Position numbers and translations under genes: made by a program. From Maritimibacter alkaliphilus HTCC2654 (GTDB taxonomy: Bacteria; Pseudomonadota; Alphaproteobacteria; Rhodobacterales; Rhodobacteraceae): 64,000 nucleotides of DNA. Below the pieces are notes generated by a model. It worked only from the letters and a program-made list of their open reading frames with translations, was not told the DNA's origin and ran no database searches. Shown here one piece after another: positions 1-11,097 of the stretch (position 1 is its first letter; the number at the start of each line of letters is the position of its first letter). Location: contig NZ_CH902578.1 in NCBI RefSeq assembly GCF_000152805.1, forward strand, positions 2,441,074-2,505,073. Reading direction: 5' to 3'.

Positions 1-500
1 GCGAAGGCCGACAGCATCAGGCCCACCGCGACGAAGACCGCTCCGAGCCCCACCGCCGAGACGACGAGGCGCGCCCAAGCCGACAGACCTTCGGGCGAGG
101 TGCCGAAGGCGGTGGCGAGTGCGGCGCCTGCCAGCATGAACGACAGGGACACGGCCACGGCGACCGCGACCACTTGGGCGAGCAGCTTTCCTGCGAACAC
201 CTCCCACCGCCGGACGGGGGTGGCGAAGGTCAGGCCCAGCGCACCGCGCTCGATCTCGCCCGCGAAAGCATCGTAGGACATCAGAAGCGCGATCAGCGGG
301 ATCAGGTAGACCGACAGGGTGGCAAGGCTGGCCGAGGTCAGCGTCAGCACGTCGGCCTTGAGCCCCGCGCCCTGCCCCGCGCCGAAGAACCCGAGCGCGA
401 GGGCGAAGAGGGTCAGGATCAGGGTGGCCAGCAGAACCCAGTGATTGCGGCGGGCCAGCCGGAATTCCTGTGCAAAGATGGTGGCGATCCGGTGGGTCAT
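1..500 (-). CDS. nosY: NosY, ABC transporter permease for NosZ maturation (3' part beyond window)
   Basis: Membrane subunit of the NosDFY complex, which serves copper-site (CuZ) assembly of nitrous-oxide reductase. About 166 N-terminal residues are visible, starting MTHRIATIFAQEF, with hydrophobic helices around residues 20-40, 55-80 and from 110 on. The rest runs off the window start. The ATG overlaps the nosF stop by four bases (ATGA), so the two are translationally coupled. Identity rests on position directly behind nosF and on the ABC-2 type permease look. nosL and nosX, if present, would lie outside the window. Confidence 0.85.
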   Translation of the reverse strand, partial: MTHRIATIFAQEFRLARRNHWVLLATLILTLFALALGFFGAGQGAGLKADVLTLTSASLATLSVYLIPLIALLMSYDAFAGEIERGALGLTFATPVRRWEVFAGKLLAQVVAVAVAVSLSFMLAGAALATAFGTSPEGLSAWARLVVSAVGLGAVFVAVGLMLSAF

Positions 501-1405
501 TGCAGCGCCTCCGCGTCGAGGTTCGAGAAATGCAGGTACACGTCGCCCAGCGTGGGCGGCGACATCTGAAGGTCGGTGACCCGCCCCGCCTCGGCCCCGA
601 GCCGGGCGACGAGGTCAAGCTTGGCGTCGGCGGTGCAATCGATGTCGAGCCGGCAGCCGTTGAACCGGCGCCCGCCGTATTCCGCCTGAAGCCCGTCCGC
701 CGCCCCTTCGCGGGCGGTGACGCGCAGGCGGGTCGGAAGGTTCGCTTCGCGGGCCAGCGCGTCGAGCGTTCCGATGGCGCGCATCCGGCCCTGAGACAGG
801 ATCGCTACCCGGTCCGTCCTGTGCTCGATCTCGTCCAGGCCGTGCGACGACAGAAGGACCGCCGATCCGCGCCCCGCCGCTTCGGCAATCACGCCGTAGA
901 AATCGTGCCGCGACACGGGGTCGAGCCCGCTTGTCGGTTCGTCGAGCAGCAGAAGGCGCGGCGCGCCGATCAGGGCTTGGGCAAGGCCAAGCCGCTGGCG
1001 CATCCCCTTCGAATAGGTGCCCACCGCCCGGTCCGCCGCATCCGACAGGCCGACCCGTTCAAGTAGGTCCGCGATCTGGCGGCGCGGCTCGCCCCTGAGG
1101 CCGGTGAAATAGCGCAGCACTTCGCGGCCCGTCAGGCTGCGGGGAAAGGTCACGACCTCGGGCAGATAGTTGATCGCCCGCCGCGCGGCATCGGTTCCGG
1201 GCGCGTGGCCCGAAACGCGGATGGTTCCACCGGCGAGCGGCATGAAGCCGAGGATCGCCTTGAACAGCGTCGATTTGCCCGCGCCGTTGTGACCCAGCAG
1301 GGCGAGCCGTTCGCCGGGGGCCACCTCGAACGACGCGGCCTCAACCGCGCGGGTGCGGCCATAGGCGAGCGAAACGGAGGACAGGGAGAGCACGGGATCG
1401 GTCAT
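497..1405 (-). CDS. nosF: NosF, ABC transporter ATPase for copper-site assembly
   Basis: Cytoplasmic ATPase of NosDFY, 302 aa. Walker A GHNGAGKST is at residues 38-46, followed by the signature YSKGMRQRLGLAQAL and Walker B LLLLDEPTSGLD. The reading frame stays open upstream, but I chose the ATG at 1405 because it gives MTDPVLSLSSV, the normal N terminus of an ABC ATPase, and overlaps the nosD stop by four bases. The NosD-F-Y order is the standard one in N2O reducers. Confidence 0.93.
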   Translation of the reverse strand: MTDPVLSLSSVSLAYGRTRAVEAASFEVAPGERLALLGHNGAGKSTLFKAILGFMPLAGGTIRVSGHAPGTDAARRAINYLPEVVTFPRSLTGREVLRYFTGLRGEPRRQIADLLERVGLSDAADRAVGTYSKGMRQRLGLAQALIGAPRLLLLDEPTSGLDPVSRHDFYGVIAEAAGRGSAVLLSSHGLDEIEHRTDRVAILSQGRMRAIGTLDALAREANLPTRLRVTAREGAADGLQAEYGGRRFNGCRLDIDCTADAKLDLVARLGAEAGRVTDLQMSPPTLGDVYLHFSNLDAEALQ

Positions 1406-2649
1406 CGGGACGCCTCGGATTGCAATAGGTCGGGTGAGGTGAGCGGGTGGCTGTCGATCACGCCGCCGGGCAAGAGCCCCGGAAACCGCGATTGCGACCA
1501 ACGCAGGAGTTGCAGCGCGGGCGCGCCCATCAGGAGCTTGGCGGCAGGCTGCGACCAGACGAGCTGATCCACCGCGTCGTTCGGGCGGTAGGGGCTGTCG
1601 GCGATGCCGTCGCCGTTCACGTCGAAGGCGACATGGTCGGACCAGTAGTTGCCGCGCCCGGCGTCGGACCATTCGAGCCAGCGGGTGCCCACGTATTTCA
1701 CCTGCGTCCGGTTCCCGACAAAGGCATTGCCGGACATCGCGTTGCCCTGACTGCCGGCGGTGAAATGCACGCCGATGCCGCAGCCCTGAAACCGGTTGGC
1801 GGTGAAGCTGTTGTTGTTCGAATTGTAGATGAACAGGCATTTCTCGCCGCCGTCGCGCACCTCGTTCCCCGACAGGTCGGCGCGGTTGGCGAAGTTCATG
1901 AAGAAGCCGTGGTTCGTGTCGCCGGTCGAAAGATTGCCGTGCACCGTGAGATGCGTGGAATACATGAAGGCGAAGCCCATGTCGTTGTCGCGGCTGACGT
2001 TGTCGGTGACCTCGATCCGGTTCGCATACATCGAGTGAAAGGCGAAGCGCAGTTCGGTGAAGGTGTTGCGCCGGTAGATGGCTCTGTCCGATGTGGTGAT
2101 GAACACCCCGTCGCGCCCGCGTGCGACCATGTTGTCCTCGACCAGCAGGCCGGGCGAATTCCAGACGTAGATGCCGGGGCCGCGTTCGGCCACGCGCAGG
2201 TCGTTGCGCCCCTGGATGGTGTTCCCGCGCAGGATCACGTCGCGCGCGCCGTGCACGTCGATACCGATGAGGTTGCCGGTGAGGGTCACACCCTCGACCC
2301 GCGCGCGGTCGGCACCCTTGAGCAGGCGGATGCCACTGTCGAGATCGGCAAGGCTCGCGCCCGCACCGGACACGGACAGTCCAGTGAGCGTCACGTCGGG
2401 GGCGGTGATCGTCACGACCGAGCCGTCACCCGGCCCTTCGATCGTGGCACTCGGCCCGGTCAGGGTCAGGGGCTGGTCGATAAGGACCGGCCCGGCGTAG
2501 GTGCCGGGGGGCAGCACCAGTTCGTCGCCGGGCCGGGCCGTGGCCAGAGCAGTGGCGAGCGCATCCTGACCCCGCCCGACCTCGATCCGCTCCGCCGCAA
2601 GGGGAGTGGCCAGCGCGAACGACAGCAGGATGAGGGTCAGGATACGCAT
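1402..2649 (-). CDS. nosD: NosD, periplasmic copper-binding beta-helix protein
   Basis: Periplasmic partner of NosF/NosY that helps deliver the CuZ cluster to NosZ. 415 aa from the ATG at 2649, which has an AAGGGG motif 8 bases upstream; a GTG six bases earlier would be too close to it. A signal peptide (MRILTLILLSFALATPLAAE) is followed by repeated parallel beta-helix (CASH/NosD) rungs of the pattern GNxIxG...VxxNxxxxN across residues 70-330. Coupled to nosF by an ATGA overlap and 12 bases behind nosZ. Confidence 0.93.
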   Translation of the reverse strand: MRILTLILLSFALATPLAAERIEVGRGQDALATALATARPGDELVLPPGTYAGPVLIDQPLTLTGPSATIEGPGDGSVVTITAPDVTLTGLSVSGAGASLADLDSGIRLLKGADRARVEGVTLTGNLIGIDVHGARDVILRGNTIQGRNDLRVAERGPGIYVWNSPGLLVEDNMVARGRDGVFITTSDRAIYRRNTFTELRFAFHSMYANRIEVTDNVSRDNDMGFAFMYSTHLTVHGNLSTGDTNHGFFMNFANRADLSGNEVRDGGEKCLFIYNSNNNSFTANRFQGCGIGVHFTAGSQGNAMSGNAFVGNRTQVKYVGTRWLEWSDAGRGNYWSDHVAFDVNGDGIADSPYRPNDAVDQLVWSQPAAKLLMGAPALQLLRWSQSRFPGLLPGGVIDSHPLTSPDLLQSEASR

Positions 2650-2661
2650 CGCCACGACCCC

Positions 2662-4557
2662 TTAAGCGGCCTTGGGTTTCACGAGCATCCGGCCGCGCAT
2701 CTCCATGTGGAGCGCGTGGCAGAACCACTGGCAGTAATACCAGTGCACGCCCGGACGATCCGCGGTGAAGGTGACGGACGCCGTGGCCTGCGGCCCGACC
2801 TCCATCGCGACACCGTGGTTGCCCAGCGTGAAGCCGTGGGTCAGGTCGTCGACCTCGTCCATGTTCGTGACATAGACCGTCACCTCGTCACCCTGATTGA
2901 CCTCGAAGCTGTCGAGGCTGAAGGCGGGCGCGACCGAGTGCATGTAGACCCGCACCTTGTTGCCGTCGCGGATCACGTCGGCACCCCAATCGAGGTCCAC
3001 ACCGTCCGCCTCGGCCTGCTTGCGCGCGTCTTCCCAGAGCACGTCGCCACGGTCGTAGACCGACACCGGGTTCACCTTGTCGGCGCGCACGAGGATACAG
3101 TCGTGCGGCTCGGCAAAGGTCGGGCCGTCGTGCACCACTTCCATCTTGTCGCCGGAGATCGAGATGAGCTGATCGTTCTCGGGTTTGAGCGGCCCGACGT
3201 TCAGGAACCGGTCTTTCGAGAACTTGTTGAGCGAGATCAGGTATTCCCCGTCCGCTTCCAGCGTCTCGCCCATGGTCGTGTGGTTGTGGCCGGGTTGATA
3301 CATCACGTCGACCTTCTCGATGATCGGGTCCACGTCCTCGCCGTTGAAGGCGCGAATGGCGTCTTCGATGTTCCACTTCACCATCTGGCTATCCAGGAAC
3401 AGCGTCGTGAAGGCGTTGCCCTTGCCGTCATAGGCGGTGTGAAGCGGGCCGAGGCCCAGCTGAGGCTCGGCCACCACGGCGCTGCGCGGATCGGCACCCG
3501 CGAAGACGTCAGGCAGCTTGGTCACGTCCACCACGGTCACGGTGGGCGACAGCTTGCCGTTGATGCACAGGTGCACCTTGTCGGGTGCCATGTTGCAGCC
3601 GTGGGGGGAGTTCGAGACGGGGATATACTGGGTGTATTTCCCGGCCTTGCGGCCATCCAGAACCTTGACCCCGTTGTATTCGGTGTAGTCGCCCGCCGCG
3701 ACGCCGGCTTCGATGGCGGCGATGTCGAAGATCACGACCCAGTCCTGCTCGTTCTCGGTCATCTCGGCCAGCGTCACGCCGTTTTCCGAGTTGTAGCAGG
3801 TGGAGAAGGCGAATTTGCCTTCGTAGTCCGCGTCGCAGTTGTCGAGGTTGCCGTTCACGATGACCTGCCACGCGATGTCCATCGTGTCGCCGTCGATGGC
3901 GGTGAAGATCGAGACGTACTTGTCCGGCTCGTCCAGAATGATCCCATCGTTGGGCAGCGGGATGCGGTGCTCGCCGTTGGCGAAGACATAGCCCGTGCGC
4001 GGGTATTTCTGGGGGCGCAGACCGTGGATGTCCGAGGTGTTCGGTATCTCGATGATCTTGTCGGTCTTCATGATGTCGCAGCGGATACGCGCGACACGGG
4101 TGTTGGCTTTGTCGTTGGCGAACAGGTAACGCCCGTCATAGGTGCCTTCGGTGAAGGACATATGCGGGTGGTGCAGGTCGCCGTTCTCATAGGTCTGGCG
4201 GCCACGCTTCGCGAGGAACTCTTTCGTTTCGGGCAGCAGACCCTCGGTCATCACCTTGAGGCTCTCGTTGGTCGAGCCCCAGCCCGTTGCCGAGCAGCGG
4301 TTGAACACCGGGATACGCATGAGCTCTCGCATCGACGGCACGCCCATGATGCGCACCTCGCCCGACTGGCCCGAAGACCAGAAGCCATAGTAGCTGTCCA
4401 GCTCACCCGGCGCGATTTCGGCACCGGCTGCTGCGGCGGCACGGGTGGTGGCGAGCATTCCCAGCGTTCCGGTGCCCCCCGTCGCCGCGAGCGCGGCGAT
4501 GCCGGCGCTTCCCTTGAACAGCCCACGTCGTGTCAGGCCCTTTTTCTCTTCACTCAT
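2662..4557 (-). CDS. nosZ: NosZ, nitrous-oxide reductase (clade I, Tat-exported)
   Basis: Multicopper enzyme that reduces N2O to N2 in the periplasm, the last step of denitrification. 631 aa. The N terminus has a twin-arginine signal (TRRGLFKG, Arg10-Arg11), which marks clade I NosZ. A seven-blade propeller with CuZ-type histidine motifs follows ([25 protein letters not shown]). The C-terminal cupredoxin domain carries the CuA motif [12 protein letters not shown] with Cys609, Cys613, His617 and Met620. AAGGAG lies just before the ATG. All key ligands that I can identify are present, so the protein looks functional. Confidence 0.97.
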   Translation of the reverse strand: MSEEKKGLTRRGLFKGSAGIAALAATGGTGTLGMLATTRAAAAAGAEIAPGELDSYYGFWSSGQSGEVRIMGVPSMRELMRIPVFNRCSATGWGSTNESLKVMTEGLLPETKEFLAKRGRQTYENGDLHHPHMSFTEGTYDGRYLFANDKANTRVARIRCDIMKTDKIIEIPNTSDIHGLRPQKYPRTGYVFANGEHRIPLPNDGIILDEPDKYVSIFTAIDGDTMDIAWQVIVNGNLDNCDADYEGKFAFSTCYNSENGVTLAEMTENEQDWVVIFDIAAIEAGVAAGDYTEYNGVKVLDGRKAGKYTQYIPVSNSPHGCNMAPDKVHLCINGKLSPTVTVVDVTKLPDVFAGADPRSAVVAEPQLGLGPLHTAYDGKGNAFTTLFLDSQMVKWNIEDAIRAFNGEDVDPIIEKVDVMYQPGHNHTTMGETLEADGEYLISLNKFSKDRFLNVGPLKPENDQLISISGDKMEVVHDGPTFAEPHDCILVRADKVNPVSVYDRGDVLWEDARKQAEADGVDLDWGADVIRDGNKVRVYMHSVAPAFSLDSFEVNQGDEVTVYVTNMDEVDDLTHGFTLGNHGVAMEVGPQATASVTFTADRPGVHWYYCQWFCHALHMEMRGRMLVKPKAA

Positions 4558-4569
4558 CGGAGGTCTCCT

Positions 4570-6732
4570 TCAGTTGGTTTTCGAGATCTGGTTCGGGTGG
4601 CCGAGGTTCGGCCGGTCGTCATGGGCCGCGAGCGATGCCGCAGCGGCCGCATCACGGGCGCGGCGTTTGTCGGTCTTGATGACGACCGGACAGCGCGCGT
4701 GATCCTGGTAGAGCACCTGACAATTCAGGCATGAGATACATTCGTTCGGGTTGATCTCGCCCGTCGGGTGGATCGCCTTCACCGGGCAATCGGCCGCGCA
4801 GAGCTGGCAAGGATTGCCGCATTCCTTATAGCGGTTGAGCCAGCGGAACATGTGCAGCCGCGCCGGGATCGCGAGGCCGCCGCCCAGCGGGCAGACATAT
4901 CGGCAGTAAAAACGCTCGATGAACAGGCCCGGCAAAAGCGCCGCGACGGCGATCAGGACGAACGGCAGAGGACGGGCGAATTTCAGGATAATCGCGGTCT
5001 TGAACGGTTCGACCTCGGCGAACCTTTCGGCCAGTTCGAGCGAGTAGAGCGACAATCCGAACAGTCCGAGGAACAGGATGTATTTCACCGCCCAAAGCCG
5101 TTCGTGCAGCCCCCACGGCAGCGTCACCTGCGGCACGCCCAGCTTGCGCGCGACCTTGTTCGACAGCTCCTGCATCGCGCCGAACGGGCACAGCCAGCCG
5201 CAATAGGCCCCGCGCGCCCAGAACAAAAGCGCCGCCGCCACCGCGAACCACAGGATGAAGATCAGCGGGTCCATCAGGAACGTGTCCCAGTTGAAATCGC
5301 TGAAGAAGGCGTTGGTGACGGCCAGAATGTTGACGACCGAAAGCTGCGCATTCGCGATCCAGCCGACGAAAACCAGCGTGAAGACGAGGTAGGCGTTACG
5401 CAGGATGGCGAAGGTCCGGGCGTTTCGCGTGGCGAAAGTCTGGAAGAAGAAGATGCCCGAGAGCAGCGCGAGCGCGGCAGAGAGGACGATCACCTGAAGG
5501 CGCTTCGTCTCCCATATCCGTTGCCACAGCGCATTGCGCGGATTCGCGTCGGTCTGCGCTGCGGGCGCGGCGGGCGGCTCGACGGTGCGGGTGTAGAGAT
5601 CGGGCAGGTCGTAAGCCAGTTCGCGGGTCAGGAAGACCTTTTCGATGGGCCCCACAGCGCGGCTGACAAGAAACTGAAGCCGGAACGGCGCGGCCGGGTC
5701 GAAGCCCGCCGCGGCAGGCACGATGAACAGGTCCATCTCGGTGAAATCCGGTGCACCGGCGGCGGCGATATTCACGATACGGGCATGTTCGCGGTCGAAG
5801 AATCGGTGCGAGATTTCGCCCTGGATCAGTTGGAAGCGGTCGAAGATGCCGCCGCGCACGTAGCCCGACCCCTTGAACGACCAGCGCCCGCCGCCGAACA
5901 CCGCGATCGCCTCGTCCCCCTGTTCCATCCGGGCCACAAGGTTGTCATAGGCCCCGTCGCCCAGCAGGCTGCGCCCGATGGCGGGCTGACTGACGAGTGC
6001 GGCCCAGATGTCGACATAGGCCGCATCATCGGGGCCGTCCTCGGTTTCCTTTTCGGTGCGCGGGTCATCGAATGCCGCGAAATCGGCGTTGATCGTGCCC
6101 ACGTCGATGGTCATGCGGCGCAGTGCACCGTTTCCGGCCAGCGCTTCCCAATCGGTGACCTCGCCGGCGTCCCGGTCCACTTCGCGCGTCGGCCCGGTGG
6201 CCTGGGCGACCTCGAACCCGTCGAGGCCAAGCGCCTGCGCCGCCTTGATACCGGAGCGCAGGATGGAATCGTCGATCACCATGATCGTCACCGTCGCGCC
6301 CGACACGATCTCGAGATCTTCTGGCGACCGTTCGGCCACCTGACGCAGATCGAACCCCGTGTAGTGGTCGATGACGGCGGTAATCTCGCTTTCCGGAATG
6401 CCGACCAGAACGATGGGTTCCGAGTGTTTGACCAGCTTCGCGCCGGTCAGCACGGCCTCGGGCGAGATACCGGCGACGACGTGGATCGGTTTGCCGGAAT
6501 ACCCCGTCGTCGGCACGAAATCAGAGGTGAGGTAGACCCAGCCGACCAGCTCTCCGCCCTCAAGCGCAGGCACCAGCCCGTCCTCCCTGACCGCGCCGAA
6601 CGCATCCGCGCCCGGAACGATGTCACCGGGGGTCACCTCGGACAGAAACGTCCCGATCAGCGGATCGGCCGCCGCCACGCCGCCTGTCAGGACAAGCGCG
6701 ATAGTCGCGAGAGCACGAAGGATGGCGCGCAT
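4570..6732 (-). CDS. nosR: NosR, membrane flavoprotein/polyferredoxin for N2O reduction
   Basis: Electron donor and maturation factor for NosZ, 720 aa. After a signal peptide, the periplasmic FMN-binding domain contains SGATVT (residues 144-149), the motif that takes covalent FMN from ApbE, probably on Thr147. A membrane domain follows with two CxxxCP motifs (CGWLCPFG and CRYVCPLG) and a C-terminal ferredoxin-like part with clustered cysteines (CQLCAADCP and CISCLNC). I chose the ATG at 6732 because it begins the signal peptide; the open frame upstream is not protein-like. It is 13 bases ahead of nosZ and lies behind its own NnrR-type box. Confidence 0.94.
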   Translation of the reverse strand: MRAILRALATIALVLTGGVAAADPLIGTFLSEVTPGDIVPGADAFGAVREDGLVPALEGGELVGWVYLTSDFVPTTGYSGKPIHVVAGISPEAVLTGAKLVKHSEPIVLVGIPESEITAVIDHYTGFDLRQVAERSPEDLEIVSGATVTIMVIDDSILRSGIKAAQALGLDGFEVAQATGPTREVDRDAGEVTDWEALAGNGALRRMTIDVGTINADFAAFDDPRTEKETEDGPDDAAYVDIWAALVSQPAIGRSLLGDGAYDNLVARMEQGDEAIAVFGGGRWSFKGSGYVRGGIFDRFQLIQGEISHRFFDREHARIVNIAAAGAPDFTEMDLFIVPAAAGFDPAAPFRLQFLVSRAVGPIEKVFLTRELAYDLPDLYTRTVEPPAAPAAQTDANPRNALWQRIWETKRLQVIVLSAALALLSGIFFFQTFATRNARTFAILRNAYLVFTLVFVGWIANAQLSVVNILAVTNAFFSDFNWDTFLMDPLIFILWFAVAAALLFWARGAYCGWLCPFGAMQELSNKVARKLGVPQVTLPWGLHERLWAVKYILFLGLFGLSLYSLELAERFAEVEPFKTAIILKFARPLPFVLIAVAALLPGLFIERFYCRYVCPLGGGLAIPARLHMFRWLNRYKECGNPCQLCAADCPVKAIHPTGEINPNECISCLNCQVLYQDHARCPVVIKTDKRRARDAAAAASLAAHDDRPNLGHPNQISKTN

Positions 6733-6789
6733 GGATGGACCCCGATGGTTGTTCTGGTTTCGGGGTAAAGGCTGCGGGCAAAGGCAAGT

Positions 6790-6803
6790 TTGTGATTTCG
6801 CAA
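6790..6803 (-). promoter_or_regulatory. NnrR/FNR-type operator before nosR
   Basis: On the minus strand this reads TTGCG-AAAT-CACAA, an inverted repeat of five-base arms around four bases, 58 bases before the nosR ATG. FNR/CRP-family NnrR boxes with TTGCG and CACAA half-sites are known in front of denitrification genes in Rhodobacter. Position and sequence fit activation by nitric oxide or low oxygen. Binding is inferred. Confidence 0.7.
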
Positions 6804-6833
6804 ACACCGGCGCGGTTTGGCGGCCCACCAACG

Positions 6834-6860
6834 AAAAACGCCGCCGTGGGTGCGGCGGCG
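6834..6860 (-). terminator. Rho-independent terminator of the tatA-like gene
   Basis: Seven-base perfect stem CGCCGCC/GGCGGCG with an eight-base loop, followed by TTTTT on the minus strand, 28 bases past the tatA-like stop codon. It separates the tatA-like transcript from nosR, which has its own operator just downstream. Confidence 0.8.
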
Positions 6861-6888
6861 CTTTGTCTGGCGGTCGATGGGGAGGGTG

Positions 6889-7056
6889 TCAGACCGAGGC
6901 GGTTTCATCCTCATCCTTGGCTTCGACGCCCTTGCGGAATGACGTAATCCCCTGACCCACTTCGCCCATGATCGACGATAGCTTGCCGCGTCCGAAGAGA
7001 ACGATGACGACCATGGCGATGATGGCGAGACCGGGGAGGCCGATGTTGTTCAGCAT
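6889..7056 (-). CDS. Small TatA/TatE-like twin-arginine translocase subunit
   Basis: 55 aa protein with one N-terminal membrane helix (residues 5-20), the FGRGKL hinge, then an amphipathic helix (SSIMGEVGQGITSFRKG) and an acidic tail: the TatA/E layout, though shorter than most housekeeping TatA proteins. The ATG at 7056 is chosen because the family starts right before the membrane helix. It lies upstream of nosR on the same strand behind its own NnrR-type box. Since NosZ is a Tat substrate, a dedicated export subunit is likely; Pseudomonas stutzeri carries tatE at the end of its nos operon. Could also be the general TatA paralogue. Confidence 0.85.
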   Translation of the reverse strand: MLNNIGLPGLAIIAMVVIVLFGRGKLSSIMGEVGQGITSFRKGVEAKDEDETASV

Positions 7057-7145
7057 ATTGGTGCCCTTTCGTTTCAGGTGATTTGGGCCTTGGGCCGAAA
7101 TCGAGTTGTGGCGATGAAACGATACCCAGACCACGGCGCGGAACT

Positions 7146-7159
7146 TTGCGATTTCGCAA
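7146..7159 (-). promoter_or_regulatory. Perfect NnrR/FNR-type palindrome before the tatA-like gene
   Basis: TTGCG-ATTT-CGCAA, a perfect five-base inverted repeat around four bases, about 90 bases before the tatA-like ATG. It is nearly the same as the box before nosR and implies co-regulation. The start site is not visible. Confidence 0.7.
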
Positions 7160-7303
7160 AATTCCGACGCCTTCGCGCGCACTTGATACGCCGCCCCGGA
7201 GTCGGGCGACCCCCGTTCAACACCTGAAGTGGCACCATCGGACAGGTTACCGATGGACCGCGCCATTCCGGGTTCGGCGTCGCGGCGTTCAGCCGACAGA
7301 CCG

Positions 7304-9829
<2,526 letters not shown>

Positions 9830-9900
9830 TCACAGCCCCGACACAGGCTGGCCCAGATCCTTTGAGACGGTTCGGCGCCCGCTACAACGAGGTGTTCGCA

Positions 9901-10071
9901 ATGCGGTATCTGCGCCCCATCCTATTGTCCTTCGGTATCGGTATCGGCGTCGGTTTGTTGACCCATCCCTACATGGCGATCATCGCCACCGTCATCATGG
10001 CCCCGGTGCTGCTCATGCTGGACCGGATCATGTTCCCCGTGTCGGACGAGCGGGCCGAACCGTTCAGGTGA
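9901..10071 (+). CDS. Small hypothetical membrane protein
   Basis: 56 aa starting MRYLRPILLSFG with a GAGGTG ribosome-binding site 7 bases upstream. Two hydrophobic stretches (residues 5-20 and 22-44) suggest a helical hairpin in the inner membrane; the C terminus is charged. It is divergent from gyrB and its end overlaps the convergent lysE-like gene by eight bases. I do not recognise a family. The good ribosome-binding site and composition support it as real. Confidence 0.55.
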   Translation: MRYLRPILLSFGIGIGVGLLTHPYMAIIATVIMAPVLLMLDRIMFPVSDERAEPFR

Positions 10072-10684
10072 ACGGGATGATCGCGGCCACGACGATCAGC
10101 AAGGCCCCTGCGGAAATGTTGAGCCGTCTGAGCGCCTTGGGCGAGGTCAGGAGGGTGCGAAGCTTACCGATGAACGCCGCCATCAGGACGTTCCCGAAAA
10201 GCGGCACCGCCATCGACAGCGCGACGATTAGGGCGATGTCCGGCCATGTGAGCGCGGTCAGATCGAAGAACCCCGGCAACATCCCCATGTAAAACAGGAT
10301 CGCCTTGGGGTTGGCCAGGATCACGATTACCCCGGCGACGAAGCCCGCCCACATGCCGGGGCGGGTCAGGCGGCTGTCCGCCGCGATCTGCTTGTCGGCG
10401 TTCCGGATAATGGTCCAGCCGAGCCAAAGGAAGAACGCGCTCGCCACGAATTTGAGCACGACGGTCAAACCTTCGAACTCGGTCGCGACCCAGCTCATCC
10501 CCAGAATGGCCAGAAGCGGCCAGAGCGCATCGCCGATGGTCACGCCCAGCGCAAGCGGCCATGCGGCGTGGAACCCACCGGACATCGCGCGGGCCAAGAG
10601 GGCCATCCAGACCGGCCCCGGCGTCAGGAACAGGACGAGAAGCGCAAAGGCATAAAGCCCCGCGTCAGCGAGTGTGAGGGTCAA
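10064..10684 (-). CDS. LysE/RhtB family amino-acid exporter
   Basis: 206 aa inner-membrane protein with about six helices and the LysE/RhtB N-terminal motif (LTPGPVWMALLARAMSGG). The family exports amino acids or their derivatives; the substrate here is unknown. The start codon is TTG at 10684, sharing bases with the stop of the VOC gene (TTGA), and no closer ATG keeps the first helix. So it depends on translation of the gene ahead in the dnaN-recF-VOC chain. Confidence 0.85.
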   Translation of the reverse strand: MTLTLADAGLYAFALLVLFLTPGPVWMALLARAMSGGFHAAWPLALGVTIGDALWPLLAILGMSWVATEFEGLTVVLKFVASAFFLWLGWTIIRNADKQIAADSRLTRPGMWAGFVAGVIVILANPKAILFYMGMLPGFFDLTALTWPDIALIVALSMAVPLFGNVLMAAFIGKLRTLLTSPKALRRLNISAGALLIVVAAIIPFT

Positions 10685-11097
10685 GCGATGCGGCCCTCGT
10701 CATCCAACGCCCAGAACGGATTATGGGCGAATTCCCAAAGGTGGCCGTCCGGGTCCGCCACATAGGACGAATATCCGCCCCAGTCCGTCTTGAACGGCTG
10801 CGTCACCGGCGACGCGCCCGCCGCGACCGCGCGCGCGAACATCGCATCCACTTCGTCGTCGGAGTTGAAGTTCTGCGCCAGCGTCATCGCCCCGGTCTTC
10901 AGGTCTTCGACGGTGCGCCCGGTTTCCTTGGCCAGCCCTTCGAGGTGGAAACAGCCGAATTTCATACCGTTCATGTCGAAGAACAGGGTCTGACCCAGAT
11001 CCTCTTCGATCACCCATCCGAGCGCCTCGTAATAGGCGCGGCTTCGTTTGGGATCGGACACACCTAGTGTGATGAGCGTCACGCGATTGGCCTTCAT
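10681..11097 (-). CDS. VOC (glyoxalase/bleomycin-resistance) family protein
   Basis: 138 aa, one vicinal-oxygen-chelate domain. It begins with the typical TLGVSDPKRSRAYYEALGW and ends with the strand YVADPDGHLWEFAHNP that carries a metal-ligand Glu. Function is unassigned; VOC proteins include glyoxalases, dioxygenases and antibiotic-binding proteins. It is coupled to recF in front and to the exporter behind by four-base overlaps, an odd insertion in a replication operon. Confidence 0.85.
   Translation of the reverse strand: MKANRVTLITLGVSDPKRSRAYYEALGWVIEEDLGQTLFFDMNGMKFGCFHLEGLAKETGRTVEDLKTGAMTLAQNFNSDDEVDAMFARAVAAGASPVTQPFKTDWGGYSSYVADPDGHLWEFAHNPFWALDDEGRIA

Noticed and set aside
1447-4734. 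Very long plus-strand open frame across nosD and nosZ
   Set aside because: It is antisense to recognised genes; high GC removes stop codons in shadow frames. Its protein is rich in Arg, His and Val without any domain.
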